Of a stretch of DNA of 64,000 bases, positions 24,239 through 32,711 are shown piece after piece. The position numbers were made by a program, and so were the translations under genes. Within the stretch, counting starts at the first letter, position 1. Every line of letters begins with the position of its first letter. This DNA is from Streptomyces cinnabarinus (GTDB lineage: Bacteria; Actinomycetota; Actinomycetes; Streptomycetales; Streptomycetaceae), in contig NZ_CP114413.1 in the NCBI RefSeq assembly GCF_027270315.1, positions 5,332,001 through 5,396,000 of the forward strand, given 5' to 3'. The notes under the pieces are model-generated. The model was not told where the DNA came from. It did not search any database and saw only the letters and a program-made list of their open reading frames with translations.

Positions 24239-25663
24239 GTGGCGTCCCGCCGTCAGCCCCGCCGCCGCAGTGGCATAGCCCGCGCGTTCAAGGTCCTGCT
24301 CGTGGTCGCGGTCCTGGCCGGTGGTGTCCTGGCCGCGAAGCCGCTGTGGAACCACTTCAACCCGGAGGACCCCGAGCTCACCGTCCGCTACCGGACGGAG
24401 ACCGATCCGGAGGCCGACGCCGTCCGGCCGTGGCTGGAGGTCTTCAACACCTCGGAGAAGCCCGTGCCGCTGAGCGAGGTTTCGCTTCGGTACTACTTCA
24501 CCGCCGACGGGGACACGTCGTACGGCTTCAACTGTGTGGAAGCGGCCGTGGGCTGCTCGAATCTGACCGGTTCCGTGGTCGCCATGGACACGCCGCACGA
24601 GGGCGCCGACCACTACCTGGAGCTCGGGTTCACCGAGAAGGCGGGCGTGCTGAAGCCCGGTGCGAACAGCCGTGGACTGGAGATCCAGCTCTACCGCACC
24701 GACCACGAGCCGGTCGACCAGGACGGTGACTGGTCCTACGACGCCGACAAGCGGACCTACCAGGAGTCCGACCGGGTGCCCGCCTACAAGCGCGGTGCGC
24801 TGGTGTGGGGCGAGGAGCCCGGCGGCAAGGGTGCCGAGGCCTCCGCGAAGCCGGTGTCCCGGGCGGTGCCGGAGCTGCCCGAGGGCGGCTTCTTCGACGA
24901 CTTCAACTATCGGGGCCCGAAGGACACCGCGCTGTTCAAGCACGGCTGGCTGGTGCGCACCAGCAAGGGCGGCCCCGGCATCGAGAACACCTGGACCGCG
25001 AAGGGCGTCTCGTTCCCGGGGGACGAGGAGGCGCTCGGCGGCCAGGTGCTCAACCTGCGCGCGGCCACCGACGGCACCAAGGCCGGTACCGAGCAGGCCG
25101 CGCTCGGCACCAAGGAGTCGAAGTTCCGCACCGGCACCTACGCGGCGCGCATCCACTTCACCGACAAGCCGACCACCGGTGACAACGGCGACCACATCAA
25201 CCAGACGTTCTTCACCATCGGCGGCTCCGGCAACAAGTACGCCGAGCTGGACAACGAGTACATGCCGAACGGCGGCTGGGGCGCGCCCGGTCCGAAGCTG
25301 GACACCACGACCTGGCGCAACGCCGACGAGGGCGACCGCGTCACCAGCAAGACCGAGCAGAGCCTGGCCGGCTGGCACACCATGGTGATCACGGTGAAGA
25401 AGGACTCCGTCACCTACAGTCTCGACGGCAAGACCCTCTACCGCAGCGGCTCGGACTACGCCCCGCGCGCCGACATGGCGGTCAACTTCAACACCTGGTT
25501 CGTCGACCTGCCCTTCACCGGCGACCGGGCCTGGGACATGAAGGTGGACTGGTTCTACCACCAGTCCGGCAAGGCCCTGACCGCGAAGCAGGCCGAGGCG
25601 GCCGCGAAGGAGTTCCAGGGCGACGGCGTCGGCTGGTTCGACACGCTGCCCTCGGACTCCTGA
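24239..25663 (+). CDS. Membrane-anchored CBM3 - GH16-like glycanase
   Basis: 474 residues from GTG with GAAGGAGACC as ribosome-binding site. A basic N-terminus and one hydrophobic segment (about 17-33) without a clear cleavage site suggest an anchor. Residues about 46-192 resemble a family 3 carbohydrate-binding module (PWLEVFNTSEKPVPLSEVSL). Residues about 217-440 form a jelly-roll domain with AELDNEYM, in which Glu336, Asp338 and Glu340 match the GH16 ExDxE catalytic pattern. It is expected to cleave a beta-linked polymer outside the membrane. Divergent from the synthase pair, it may trim or release the glycan made there. Family assignment is by motif only. Confidence 0.7.
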   Translation: MASRRQPRRRSGIARAFKVLLVVAVLAGGVLAAKPLWNHFNPEDPELTVRYRTETDPEADAVRPWLEVFNTSEKPVPLSEVSLRYYFTADGDTSYGFNCVEAAVGCSNLTGSVVAMDTPHEGADHYLELGFTEKAGVLKPGANSRGLEIQLYRTDHEPVDQDGDWSYDADKRTYQESDRVPAYKRGALVWGEEPGGKGAEASAKPVSRAVPELPEGGFFDDFNYRGPKDTALFKHGWLVRTSKGGPGIENTWTAKGVSFPGDEEALGGQVLNLRAATDGTKAGTEQAALGTKESKFRTGTYAARIHFTDKPTTGDNGDHINQTFFTIGGSGNKYAELDNEYMPNGGWGAPGPKLDTTTWRNADEGDRVTSKTEQSLAGWHTMVITVKKDSVTYSLDGKTLYRSGSDYAPRADMAVNFNTWFVDLPFTGDRAWDMKVDWFYHQSGKALTAKQAEAAAKEFQGDGVGWFDTLPSDS

Positions 25664-25675
25664 GGATTCCGGAAG

Positions 25676-25701
25676 GACCCCTCAGGACTGCCTGAGGGGT
25701 C
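25676..25701. terminator. Bidirectional terminator
   Basis: Perfect 11-bp stem GACCCCTCAGG / CCTGAGGGGTC with loop ACTG, sitting in the 38-base gap between two converging genes. Confidence 0.8.
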
Positions 25702-26589
25702 TCAGCCAGCCTGGGCCGCCGCCGACGCCTGCGCCTCGCCCCGGCGGCGGATCTGGTCGAAGGTGAAGGTCTGGAGGGCGTCGCCGGCCGCGAACACCTT
25801 GGTGTCCTTGTCGGTGACGTCCTTGCCGTTGGTGAAACCGGCGACCGTGAAGTAGGCGTAGCGGCCGTAGGAATTGCGCGTGGAGCGGCAGACGGCGGAG
25901 TTGCAGAAGGACTTCACGCCCTTGCCGGACAAGGCCCGCACGATGCTCTTGTCGTCGGTCTGGCCCTTGGCCTTGGCCGCCTGCGCCTCGGTGTCGAAGA
26001 CGGCCACGCCGATCGTGACCGCGATGCCGCCGTCGACGTAGGTGACCCGCATCAGACGCGTGCAGTCGTTGGCGTCGAGGATCTTCGGCAGGGTCTTCAG
26101 GGCCGCCGCCGAGCAGTCCTTGGTGTCGGCCGTCGGGCCCTTCTTGTAGACGGTCCCGCCCAGGGTGAGCTGCTGGTCCGGGTAGAGGGTCTGCGGGCTC
26201 AGCGGGGCCGTGTCCTTCTTCGCGCTGGCGATGAAGTCGTTCGGATCCAGCGGGGGCGGCGCGCTCGTCGGCTCGAAGGACGGCTCCGGGCCCGTGGAAC
26301 CGCTCGGTATGTCCGCGGTCGCGGGCAGCTGGGCGGTCGGCTTGTTGGAGCCGTCGTCGCCATTGGCCGACACCACGGCCACGGCGACCGCCGCGGCTAT
26401 GCCGACCGTGGCCAGCGCGCCGCCGCCGATGAACAGCAGCCGGCGTCGCTTGTTACGGGACTCGGACGCCTCGGCGAGCGCGGCCCAGTCCGGGGTCCGG
26501 CTGTCGCCGCCGCTGGTCCACGGCTGCTGGGAATGCGGTTTCCAGGGATCCCACTGGGACTGGGGTCCCCCCTGCTGCCCGAAGCTCAT
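25702..26589 (-). CDS. Single-pass membrane protein of unknown function
   Basis: The ATG at 26589 (MSFGQQGGPQSQWDPW...) gives 295 residues; another ATG lies 3 codons upstream and neither has a clear ribosome-binding site. A cytoplasmic Gln/Trp/Pro-rich stretch and an Arg patch (NKRRR, about 46-50) precede one membrane segment (about 51-72). A Ser/Pro linker and an extracellular domain of about 180 residues follow, with four cysteines (KDCSA, NDCTR, SFCNSAVC) that could form two disulfides. I do not recognise the family, although streptomycetes commonly carry proteins of this layout. It lies just upstream of, and divergent from, rplM. Confidence 0.65.
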   Translation of the reverse strand: MSFGQQGGPQSQWDPWKPHSQQPWTSGGDSRTPDWAALAEASESRNKRRRLLFIGGGALATVGIAAAVAVAVVSANGDDGSNKPTAQLPATADIPSGSTGPEPSFEPTSAPPPLDPNDFIASAKKDTAPLSPQTLYPDQQLTLGGTVYKKGPTADTKDCSAAALKTLPKILDANDCTRLMRVTYVDGGIAVTIGVAVFDTEAQAAKAKGQTDDKSIVRALSGKGVKSFCNSAVCRSTRNSYGRYAYFTVAGFTNGKDVTDKDTKVFAAGDALQTFTFDQIRRRGEAQASAAAQAG

Positions 26590-26995
26590 GGGGCGCATCT
26601 TAGACGGGGACCGGGGGGTGCCGTTCCGCCTCAAGGAGCCCTGGGAGTCCAGCCGTTACCTCGCCGGGCGAGCGCAAATGCGACATCTCCGGGTGCTTGG
26701 TACGACCCGCGTCCGGGCGTCCGGACCCGGAGGTGGGGCCGGGGGCGGGTAAAATCTGCTCCCGTGACAGCAGTGACCTCGTTTTGACCCGTCCGGGGCT
26801 GCACGAGTATTCTTGCGGACTGTTATGCGTATCGGCTTGGTCGTTCTCACGCGAGAGGCCCTTACGTAGGTTCCCTGGAGCAGTTACCAGTGGGCGGCAT
26901 ACGGGCAGCGTCCCCGGCACTGTCGTCCCCAGCTGCACGATCGCTTCATGGATGCCATGTGTCAGCACCCATCCACTGAAGAAGAAGGCTGCGAA
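26590..26995 (+). other. 406-bp gap: rplM promoter and long leader
   Basis: No gene supported. The first part is upstream sequence of the divergent membrane protein. From about 26784 it holds the promoter below, giving a leader of about 175 bases before the rplM GTG. The leader is notably AT-richer than the coding DNA and includes TGTTATGCGTATCGG near 26821. It could bind L13 or S9 for feedback control, as ribosomal-protein leaders do elsewhere; this is inference. Confidence 0.4.
26784..26813 (+). promoter_or_regulatory. rplM-rpsI promoter
   Basis: TTGACC (26784-26789), an 18-base spacer and TATTCT (26808-26813): a good match to the major vegetative (HrdB-type) promoter consensus and the best-looking one in the window. 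The predicted start is near 26820. Confidence 0.7.
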
Positions 26996-27439
26996 GTGCG
27001 TACGTACAGCCCTAAGCCCGGCGATGTGACTCGTCAGTGGCACGTCATCGACGCTCAGGACGTTGTCCTGGGCCGTCTCGCCAGCACCGCCGCCTCCATC
27101 CTGCGGGGCAAGCACAAGCCGATCTACGCGCCCCACGTCGACACCGGTGACTTCGTCATCATCATCAACGCCGACAAGGTGCACCTCTCCGGCAACAAGC
27201 GGACCCAGAAGATGGCGTACCGCCACTCCGGCTACCCGGGTGGTCTGCGCTCCGTCCGTTACGACGAGCTCCTCGACAAGAACCCCGAGAAGGCCATCGA
27301 GAAGGCCGTCAAGGGCATGCTCCCCAAGAACTCCCTGGGCCGTCAGATGCTCTCGAAGCTGAAGGTCTACAAGGGTGACCAGCACCCGCACGCTGCCCAG
27401 CAGCCGGTGCCGTTCGAGATCACCCAGGTCGCGCAGTAA
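26996..27439 (+). CDS. rplM: 50S ribosomal protein L13
   Basis: Early-assembly 50S protein. The GTG at 26996 gives the normal 147 residues, MRTYSPKPGDVTRQWHVIDA; the open frame extends 16 codons upstream but not in the family. The signature KMAYRHSGYPGGLRS is at about residues 75-90. It is co-transcribed with rpsI (42-base gap). Its separation from truA by the 9-kb accessory block is the unusual point. Confidence 0.97.
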   Translation: MRTYSPKPGDVTRQWHVIDAQDVVLGRLASTAASILRGKHKPIYAPHVDTGDFVIIINADKVHLSGNKRTQKMAYRHSGYPGGLRSVRYDELLDKNPEKAIEKAVKGMLPKNSLGRQMLSKLKVYKGDQHPHAAQQPVPFEITQVAQ

Positions 27440-27481
27440 GTCCGGCCACCCCCTAAGACTGAACAGAATCTGAGGAGAATC

Positions 27482-27994
27482 GTGGCCGAGACCACTGCCG
27501 AGCAGCCGCTCGAAGAGCTTGACATCGACAGCTACACCACCGAGTCCGAGGTTCCGGTGGAGGGCGAGTACACCTCCGAATCCCTCGCCTCGCGCTTCGG
27601 TGAGCCCCAGCCGGCCGCCGGCCTGGGCCGTCGTAAGAACGCCATCGCCCGCGTCCGGATCGTCCCGGGCACCGGCAAGTGGAAGATCAACGGTCGCACC
27701 CTTGAGGACTACTTCCCCAACAAGGTGCACCAGCAGGAAGTCAACGAGCCGTTCAAGGTCCTGGAGCTTGAGGGTCGTTACGACGTCATCGCCCGCATCG
27801 CCGGTGGCGGTGTCTCCGGCCAGGCCGGCGCCCTCCGTCTCGGTGTCGCCCGCGCCCTGAACGAGGCCGACGTCGACAACAACCGCGGCGCCCTGAAGAA
27901 GGCCGGCTTCCTCCGCCGCGACGACCGTGCGGTCGAGCGCAAGAAGGCCGGTCTGAAGAAGGCCCGCAAGGCTCCGCAGTACAGCAAGCGTTAA
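27482..27994 (+). CDS. rpsI: 30S ribosomal protein S9
   Basis: Small-subunit protein whose C-terminal tail reaches the P-site tRNA. The 170-residue product starts at GTG and ends KAPQYSKR, the conserved tRNA-contacting tail. An acidic N-terminal extension of about 45 residues precedes the core (AAGLGRRKNAIARVRIVPGT) and is longer than in E. coli (130 residues). A strong terminator follows. Confidence 0.98.
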   Translation: MAETTAEQPLEELDIDSYTTESEVPVEGEYTSESLASRFGEPQPAAGLGRRKNAIARVRIVPGTGKWKINGRTLEDYFPNKVHQQEVNEPFKVLELEGRYDVIARIAGGGVSGQAGALRLGVARALNEADVDNNRGALKKAGFLRRDDRAVERKKAGLKKARKAPQYSKR

Positions 27995-28015
27995 GCTTCG
28001 CTGCCTGCAGCTCGC

Positions 28016-28053
28016 AACGCCCCGGCGGCACGCCACAGTGCCGCCGGGGCGTT
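28016..28053 (+). terminator. Terminator after rpsI
   Basis: Perfect 15-bp stem AACGCCCCGGCGGCA / TGCCGCCGGGGCGTT with an 8-base loop, followed by CGTTTAT. It starts 21 bases after the rpsI stop. Confidence 0.85.
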
Positions 28054-28170
28054 CGTTTATCACAGCCGTGGGCGTATAACGGCACAAGACGTTCAAAGGC
28101 TTGTGTGATCGGGTGATCTGGGACGATCTCCGAAGATGATCTCGAAAGTGACGCTTCATCAGGAGGACAA

Positions 28171-29529
28171 GTGGGACGACTCTTCGGCACGGACGGCGTG
28201 CGCGGTGTCGCCAACGCGGATCTGACCGCCGAGATGGCGCTCGGTCTGTCGGTCGCGGCGGCCCACGTGCTCGCCGAGGCGGGCACCTTCGAGGGCCACC
28301 GGCCGAAAGCCGTGGTCGGACGGGACCCGCGCGCGTCCGGGGAGTTCCTGGAGGCCGCCGTGGTCGCCGGTCTGGCGAGCGCCGGCGTCGACGTGCTGCG
28401 GGTCGGAGTACTGCCCACACCCGCCGTCGCCCATCTCACCGGCGCGCTCGGCGCCGACCTCGGCGTCATGCTCTCCGCCAGCCACAACGCCATGCCGGAC
28501 AACGGCATCAAGTTCTTCGCCCGGGGCGGTCACAAGCTCGCCGACGAGCTGGAGGACCGGATCGAGTCCGTCTACGAGTCGCACCGGCACGGCGAGCCGT
28601 GGCAGCGGCCGACGGGCTCGGGCGTCGGCCGGGTGCGCAGCTACCACGAGGGCTCCGACCAGTACGTCGCCCATCTCATCGGGGTGCTTCCCAACCGGCT
28701 CGACGGGCTGAGGATCGTCCTTGACGAGGCACATGGTGCTGCCGCGCGGGTCTCGCCGGAGGCCTTCGCGCGGGCCGGTGCCGAGGTGATCACGATCGGA
28801 GCCGAGCCGGACGGGCTCAACATCAACGACGGCTGCGGCTCCACCCACCTGGACCTGCTCAAGGCCGCCGTCATCGAGCACGGTGCCGCGCTCGGCATCG
28901 CGCACGACGGTGACGCCGACCGCTGTCTCGCCGTCGACCACACCGGTGAGGAGGTGGACGGCGACCAGATCCTGGCCGTGCTCGCGCTGGCGATGCGGGA
29001 GCGTTCCGCACTGCGCTCCGGCACCGTTGTCGCGACGGTCATGTCCAACCTCGGGTTCAAGCTGGCGATGGAGCGGGAGGGGCTGAACCTCGTCCAGACC
29101 GCCGTCGGTGACCGGTATGTGCTGGAGGAGATGAAGGAGCACGGGTACGCGCTGGGCGGTGAGCAGTCCGGGCACGTGATCATCCTTGATCACGCCACCA
29201 CGGGTGACGGGACGCTGACCGGGATGTTGCTGGCCGCTCGGGTCGCTGAGACCGGGCGGTCGCTGCGGGAGCTGGCCAGTGTGATGGAGCGGCTGCCTCA
29301 GGTGCTCGTCAATGTGCCGGATGTGGACAAGTCCCGTGCCGGTACGTCCGCCGAGCTGGCTGCCGCTGTCGCTGACGCCGAGCGGGAGCTGGGGGCTACC
29401 GGGCGGGTACTGCTGCGGCCGTCCGGCACGGAGCCGCTGGTGCGGGTGATGGTCGAGGCGGCCGATATCGATCAGGCTCGGGCTGTTGCCGGGCGGCTTG
29501 CCGATGTCGTGAAGTCGGCGTTGGGCTGA
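28171..29529 (+). CDS. glmM: Phosphoglucosamine mutase
   Basis: Interconverts glucosamine-6-phosphate and glucosamine-1-phosphate, the step before UDP-GlcNAc. The 452-residue product starts at GTG with CAGGAGGA upstream. The phosphoserine loop SASHN (102-106, catalytic Ser104), the metal loop DGDADR (about 247-252) and the sugar-binding loop GGEQSGH are intact. With glmS 4 kb away it supplies peptidoglycan precursors and the UDP-GlcNAc that the neighbouring GT2 system may use. Transcription is separated from rpsI by a terminator. Confidence 0.97.
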   Translation: MGRLFGTDGVRGVANADLTAEMALGLSVAAAHVLAEAGTFEGHRPKAVVGRDPRASGEFLEAAVVAGLASAGVDVLRVGVLPTPAVAHLTGALGADLGVMLSASHNAMPDNGIKFFARGGHKLADELEDRIESVYESHRHGEPWQRPTGSGVGRVRSYHEGSDQYVAHLIGVLPNRLDGLRIVLDEAHGAAARVSPEAFARAGAEVITIGAEPDGLNINDGCGSTHLDLLKAAVIEHGAALGIAHDGDADRCLAVDHTGEEVDGDQILAVLALAMRERSALRSGTVVATVMSNLGFKLAMEREGLNLVQTAVGDRYVLEEMKEHGYALGGEQSGHVIILDHATTGDGTLTGMLLAARVAETGRSLRELASVMERLPQVLVNVPDVDKSRAGTSAELAAAVADAERELGATGRVLLRPSGTEPLVRVMVEAADIDQARAVAGRLADVVKSALG

Positions 29530-29534
29530 GCGTC

Positions 29535-29602
29535 CGCGGGGAGCTGTTGCCGGCCGGCCGCAGGGTTCGTCGTGGCTGGTCGCGCAGCTCCCCGCGCCCC
29601 TT
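29535..29602. repeat. Dispersed intergenic repeat / hairpin, copy 1
   Basis: Between the converging glmM and DUF389 genes. It contains GTGGCTGGTCGCGC (29572-29585) followed by CCCCGCGCCCCT, a composite also found at 61321-61376. CGCGGGGAGCTG (29535-29546) pairs perfectly with CAGCTCCCCGCG (29585-29596), so the unit can fold and may terminate both genes. From memory such elements are frequent in Streptomyces intergenic regions. Confidence 0.6.
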
Positions 29603-30531
29603 CAGGTCTGCTGTCGTTGTCGGTGCCAGAAGAGTTTCTGGGCGAACAGTGTCAGCACTCCGGCCAGGACGATGCCCAGCAGGTTCAGCAGTAGCTGTTC
29701 CGTCGAACCCCACGTCTGTTCGGTGTCGCCGTAGCTCAGGGCCACCGCCGCGTTCGCCGCTGCCGGGACCGTGGTGACCGAGATGGCCACGCCCACCAGG
29801 GCACCGGACTTCGACGAGGTCAGCGAGAGGGTGCCGGCCGCGCCTGCCAGGAGGGCGACGATGAAGCTGAAGGCGTCGGGGGCGTAGACGAACGCGGTCT
29901 GGGGGCGGTCGGCGTCCAGTTGCTCCTGGCTGAACAGGTCGATCGAGTTCATGAAGAGGCTGAAGCCGACCGTCACCGCCATGGCCACGGCGAAGCCGAC
30001 GATCAGGGCGTTCAGCGAGCGCAGTGCCAGCCGCGGGGCTCGCTGGACCAGTGCGGTGGAGATGCCCGCCAGGGGGCCGAACTCCGGGCCCACGGCCATC
30101 GCGCCCACGATCAGGATCGCGTTGTCCAGGACCACACCGCAGGCCGCGATCATGGTGGCCAGGGTCAGGAACGCGAGGTAGGTGACGGAGAGCGTCGACT
30201 CCTCGTGCGTCGCGTCCGTCAGGTGCTCCCACAGGACCGCGTCCGCGCCCTCGCCGGGGGCCTCCGCCTCCGCCTTGTCCGCGCGCTTGGACAGGGACAG
30301 GTCGATGTTCTCCACGGCGATGGAGCCGGAGTCGTCGATGCCCAGCCGCTGAAGTCCGCTGAGCAGCTCGTCGCCCGCCTCCCGCGCCACGTCGCACAGC
30401 ACCACGTCCCCGGCCGGGTTGCGGGCGGAGCAGGGCAGGACCACGAGGTGGGTGGTGCCGACCGTGTCCTCGATCAGGCGCACCACCTCGTCGGTCCGGT
30501 CGGCCGGGGTGATCAGGCGCAGGTGCAGCAT
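29602..30531 (-). CDS. DUF389 family membrane protein
   Basis: 309 residues: a soluble N-terminal domain of about 100 residues (MLHLRLITPADRTDEVVRLI), then about six hydrophobic segments with the DUF389 features (VLDNAILIVGAMAVGPEFGP, about 143-162). The molecular function of the family is not established. It lies 16 bases downstream of coaA on the same strand, so the two are probably co-transcribed. It converges with glmM over a repeat-like hairpin. Confidence 0.85.
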   Translation of the reverse strand: MLHLRLITPADRTDEVVRLIEDTVGTTHLVVLPCSARNPAGDVVLCDVAREAGDELLSGLQRLGIDDSGSIAVENIDLSLSKRADKAEAEAPGEGADAVLWEHLTDATHEESTLSVTYLAFLTLATMIAACGVVLDNAILIVGAMAVGPEFGPLAGISTALVQRAPRLALRSLNALIVGFAVAMAVTVGFSLFMNSIDLFSQEQLDADRPQTAFVYAPDAFSFIVALLAGAAGTLSLTSSKSGALVGVAISVTTVPAAANAAVALSYGDTEQTWGSTEQLLLNLLGIVLAGVLTLFAQKLFWHRQRQQT

Positions 30532-30547
30532 GGCGGCAGCGTAGCCG

Positions 30548-31537
30548 TCACAGCTTGCGCAGACTCAGCCGCTGCACCTTGTGGTCCGGGCCCTTGCGCA
30601 GGACCAGGGTGGCGCGGCCCCGGGTCGGGGCGACGTTCTCCACCAGATTGGGCTTGTTGATCGTCCGCCAGGTCGTCCGGGCGTAGTCCAGGGCCTCCTC
30701 CTCGGAGACCTGGGTGTACCTGCGGAAGTACGAGGACGGGTTCTGGAAGGCCGTCGCGCGCAGCTTGGTGAAGCGGTTGAGGTACCAGCGCTCGATGTCC
30801 TCGGTGCGGGCGTCGACGTACACGCTGAAGTCGAAGTAGTCGGCGAGGCCGACCCGGGTGCGGCCGTCCTTGCCGGGCAGGGCGGGCTGGAGGACGTTCA
30901 GGCCCTCGACGATCAGGATGTCCGGGCGGCGCACGGTGAGCTTCTGGCCCGGGACGATGTCGTAGATGAGGTGGGAGTAGACGGGGGCGGTGACCTCGTC
31001 CTTGCCCGCTTTGATGTCGGCGACGAAACGGGTCAGGGCGCGGCGGTCGTAGGACTCCGGGAAGCCCTTGCGCGACATCAGGCCGCGGTCCTCCAGCTCC
31101 TTGGTCGGCAGCAGGAAGCCGTCCGTGGTGACCAGCTCCACGCGCGGGTGCTCGGGCCAGCGGGAGAGCAGGGCCTGGAGCAGACGGGCGACCGTGGACT
31201 TGCCGACCGCGACCGAACCGGCGACCCCTATGACGAAGGGGGTGCCGGACTGGGAGCCCTGTTCGCCGAGGAAGGTGTTGAGCGCGCTGCGCAGTCCGTC
31301 GGTGGCGCCGACGTAGAGATTGAGCAGCCGGGAGAGCGGGAGGTAGATGTCCCGCACCTCGTCGAGGTCGATGACGTCGCCGAGGCCGCGCAGCTTTTCG
31401 ACCTCCTCGGCGGAGAGGGGCAGCGGCGTCTTGTCGCGCAGCGCGCTCCACTCGGCTCGGGTGAGGTCGACGTAGGGAGTCGCCTCCGGTTTGTGCCGGT
31501 GGGCGCTCCGGGGCAGCGGGGAGACCGGAGAGATCAC
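30548..31537 (-). CDS. coaA: Type I pantothenate kinase
   Basis: Phosphorylates pantothenate, the first and controlling step of coenzyme A synthesis. The 329-residue product starts at GTG and has the P-loop GSVAVGKST (107-115) and the family segments TTDGFLLP and NVLQPAL. There is no ribosome-binding site, but TAACAAT lies 5 bases before the GTG, so the transcript may be leaderless. DUF389 follows in the same operon; the ABC exporter is divergent. Confidence 0.96.
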   Translation of the reverse strand: MISPVSPLPRSAHRHKPEATPYVDLTRAEWSALRDKTPLPLSAEEVEKLRGLGDVIDLDEVRDIYLPLSRLLNLYVGATDGLRSALNTFLGEQGSQSGTPFVIGVAGSVAVGKSTVARLLQALLSRWPEHPRVELVTTDGFLLPTKELEDRGLMSRKGFPESYDRRALTRFVADIKAGKDEVTAPVYSHLIYDIVPGQKLTVRRPDILIVEGLNVLQPALPGKDGRTRVGLADYFDFSVYVDARTEDIERWYLNRFTKLRATAFQNPSSYFRRYTQVSEEEALDYARTTWRTINKPNLVENVAPTRGRATLVLRKGPDHKVQRLSLRKL

Positions 31538-31700
31538 AGTCCATTGTTACGGGAGTACGAACGGACGGTGGGGTGGCATCCGTCACGCGGCGAGCATTAC
31601 GGGGCGAACCGGGCCGAGGTGGGGAATGTCAGTGGCGTGCGTCACAGTTGTGGGAGAGGTGGGCCCGGCCCGGGGTCCACCGACCCCCGAGGGGTGACCC

Positions 31701-32711
31701 ATGACGTATGCGATTGAGGCGGAAGGCCTGGTCAAGCGGTTCAAGGAGACCGAGGCGCTGGCCGGGGTCGACCTGGGTGCCCGGCAGGGCACGGTGCTCG
31801 GGCTGCTCGGCCCCAACGGCGCGGGGAAGACGACCGCCGTACGGATCTTCGCGACGCTGCTCCAGCCGGACGGCGGGCGCGCCCGGGTGGCGGGGCACGA
31901 CGTGGTGCGGGAGGCCGGGATCGTCCGTGCCCTGGTCGGGCTGACCGGGCAGTACGCCGCCGTGGACGAGAACCTGACCGGTACGGAGAATCTGCTGCTC
32001 ATCGGCCGGTTGCTGGGCCTGAGCCGCAAGGACGGCAAGGCGCGGGCGCGGGAGCTGCTGGAGCGGTTCCAGCTGACCGACGCGGCCGGCCGGGCCGCGA
32101 AGACGTACTCGGGCGGGATGCGACGGCGTCTCGACCTCGCCGCGAGCCTGGTGGGCCGGCCCAGCATTCTTTTTCTCGACGAGCCCACGACCGGCCTCGA
32201 CCCGCACAGCCGAGGCGAGCTGTGGGACCTGTTGAGGGGACTGGTCGCGGACGGCGCCACGGCCCTGCTGACCACGCAGTATCTGAACGAGGCCGATGTC
32301 CTCGCCGACGACATCGTGGTGATCGACAAGGGGCGGGTGATCGCCGAGGGGACCCCGGACGAGCTGAAGTCCCAGGTCGGCGGCCAGGTGCTCCAGGTGC
32401 GGCCGCTGCTCGCCGAGGAGCTCGGGCGGGTGCACGAGCTGGTGGCCAGGGCGGCCGGGGCGCAGACCCAGATCGAGGGCGAGACGGTCACGGCCCCGGT
32501 TAAGGACCCCGAGCTGATGCCCGCGGTCGTGCGCACCCTGGACCGGGAGGGCATCGCCGTGGGTGAGCTGGCGCTGCGCCGCTCCTCGCTGGACGAGGTC
32601 TTCCTGGCACTGACCGGACATCGCGCCGAACCGTCCGAGGAGGACGAGGAGGCCGAGGGCGATCCGGTCCGGGAAGGCGCCGATCTGGAGAAGGCGGTGA
32701 GCCGGTCATGA
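31701..32711 (+). CDS. ABC exporter ATPase, DrrA-like
   Basis: Nucleotide-binding subunit of a drug- or lipid-type ABC-2 exporter. The 336-residue product has Walker A GPNGAGKTT (37-45), signature YSGGM (136-140), Walker B ILFLDEP (156-162) and a C-terminal extension of about 100 residues typical of the DrrA/daunorubicin-resistance subfamily, ending in an acidic stretch. It overlaps the permease gene by four bases (ATGA), so a stoichiometric complex is expected. The substrate cannot be told from sequence, and no biosynthetic cluster is adjacent. Confidence 0.92.
   Translation: MTYAIEAEGLVKRFKETEALAGVDLGARQGTVLGLLGPNGAGKTTAVRIFATLLQPDGGRARVAGHDVVREAGIVRALVGLTGQYAAVDENLTGTENLLLIGRLLGLSRKDGKARARELLERFQLTDAAGRAAKTYSGGMRRRLDLAASLVGRPSILFLDEPTTGLDPHSRGELWDLLRGLVADGATALLTTQYLNEADVLADDIVVIDKGRVIAEGTPDELKSQVGGQVLQVRPLLAEELGRVHELVARAAGAQTQIEGETVTAPVKDPELMPAVVRTLDREGIAVGELALRRSSLDEVFLALTGHRAEPSEEDEEAEGDPVREGADLEKAVSRS

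Noticed and set aside
24002..25561. Minus-strand open frame of about 519 codons opposite the CBM3-GH16 gene
   Set aside because: Antisense shadow; the plus-strand frame has a ribosome-binding site, membrane anchor and recognisable domains.
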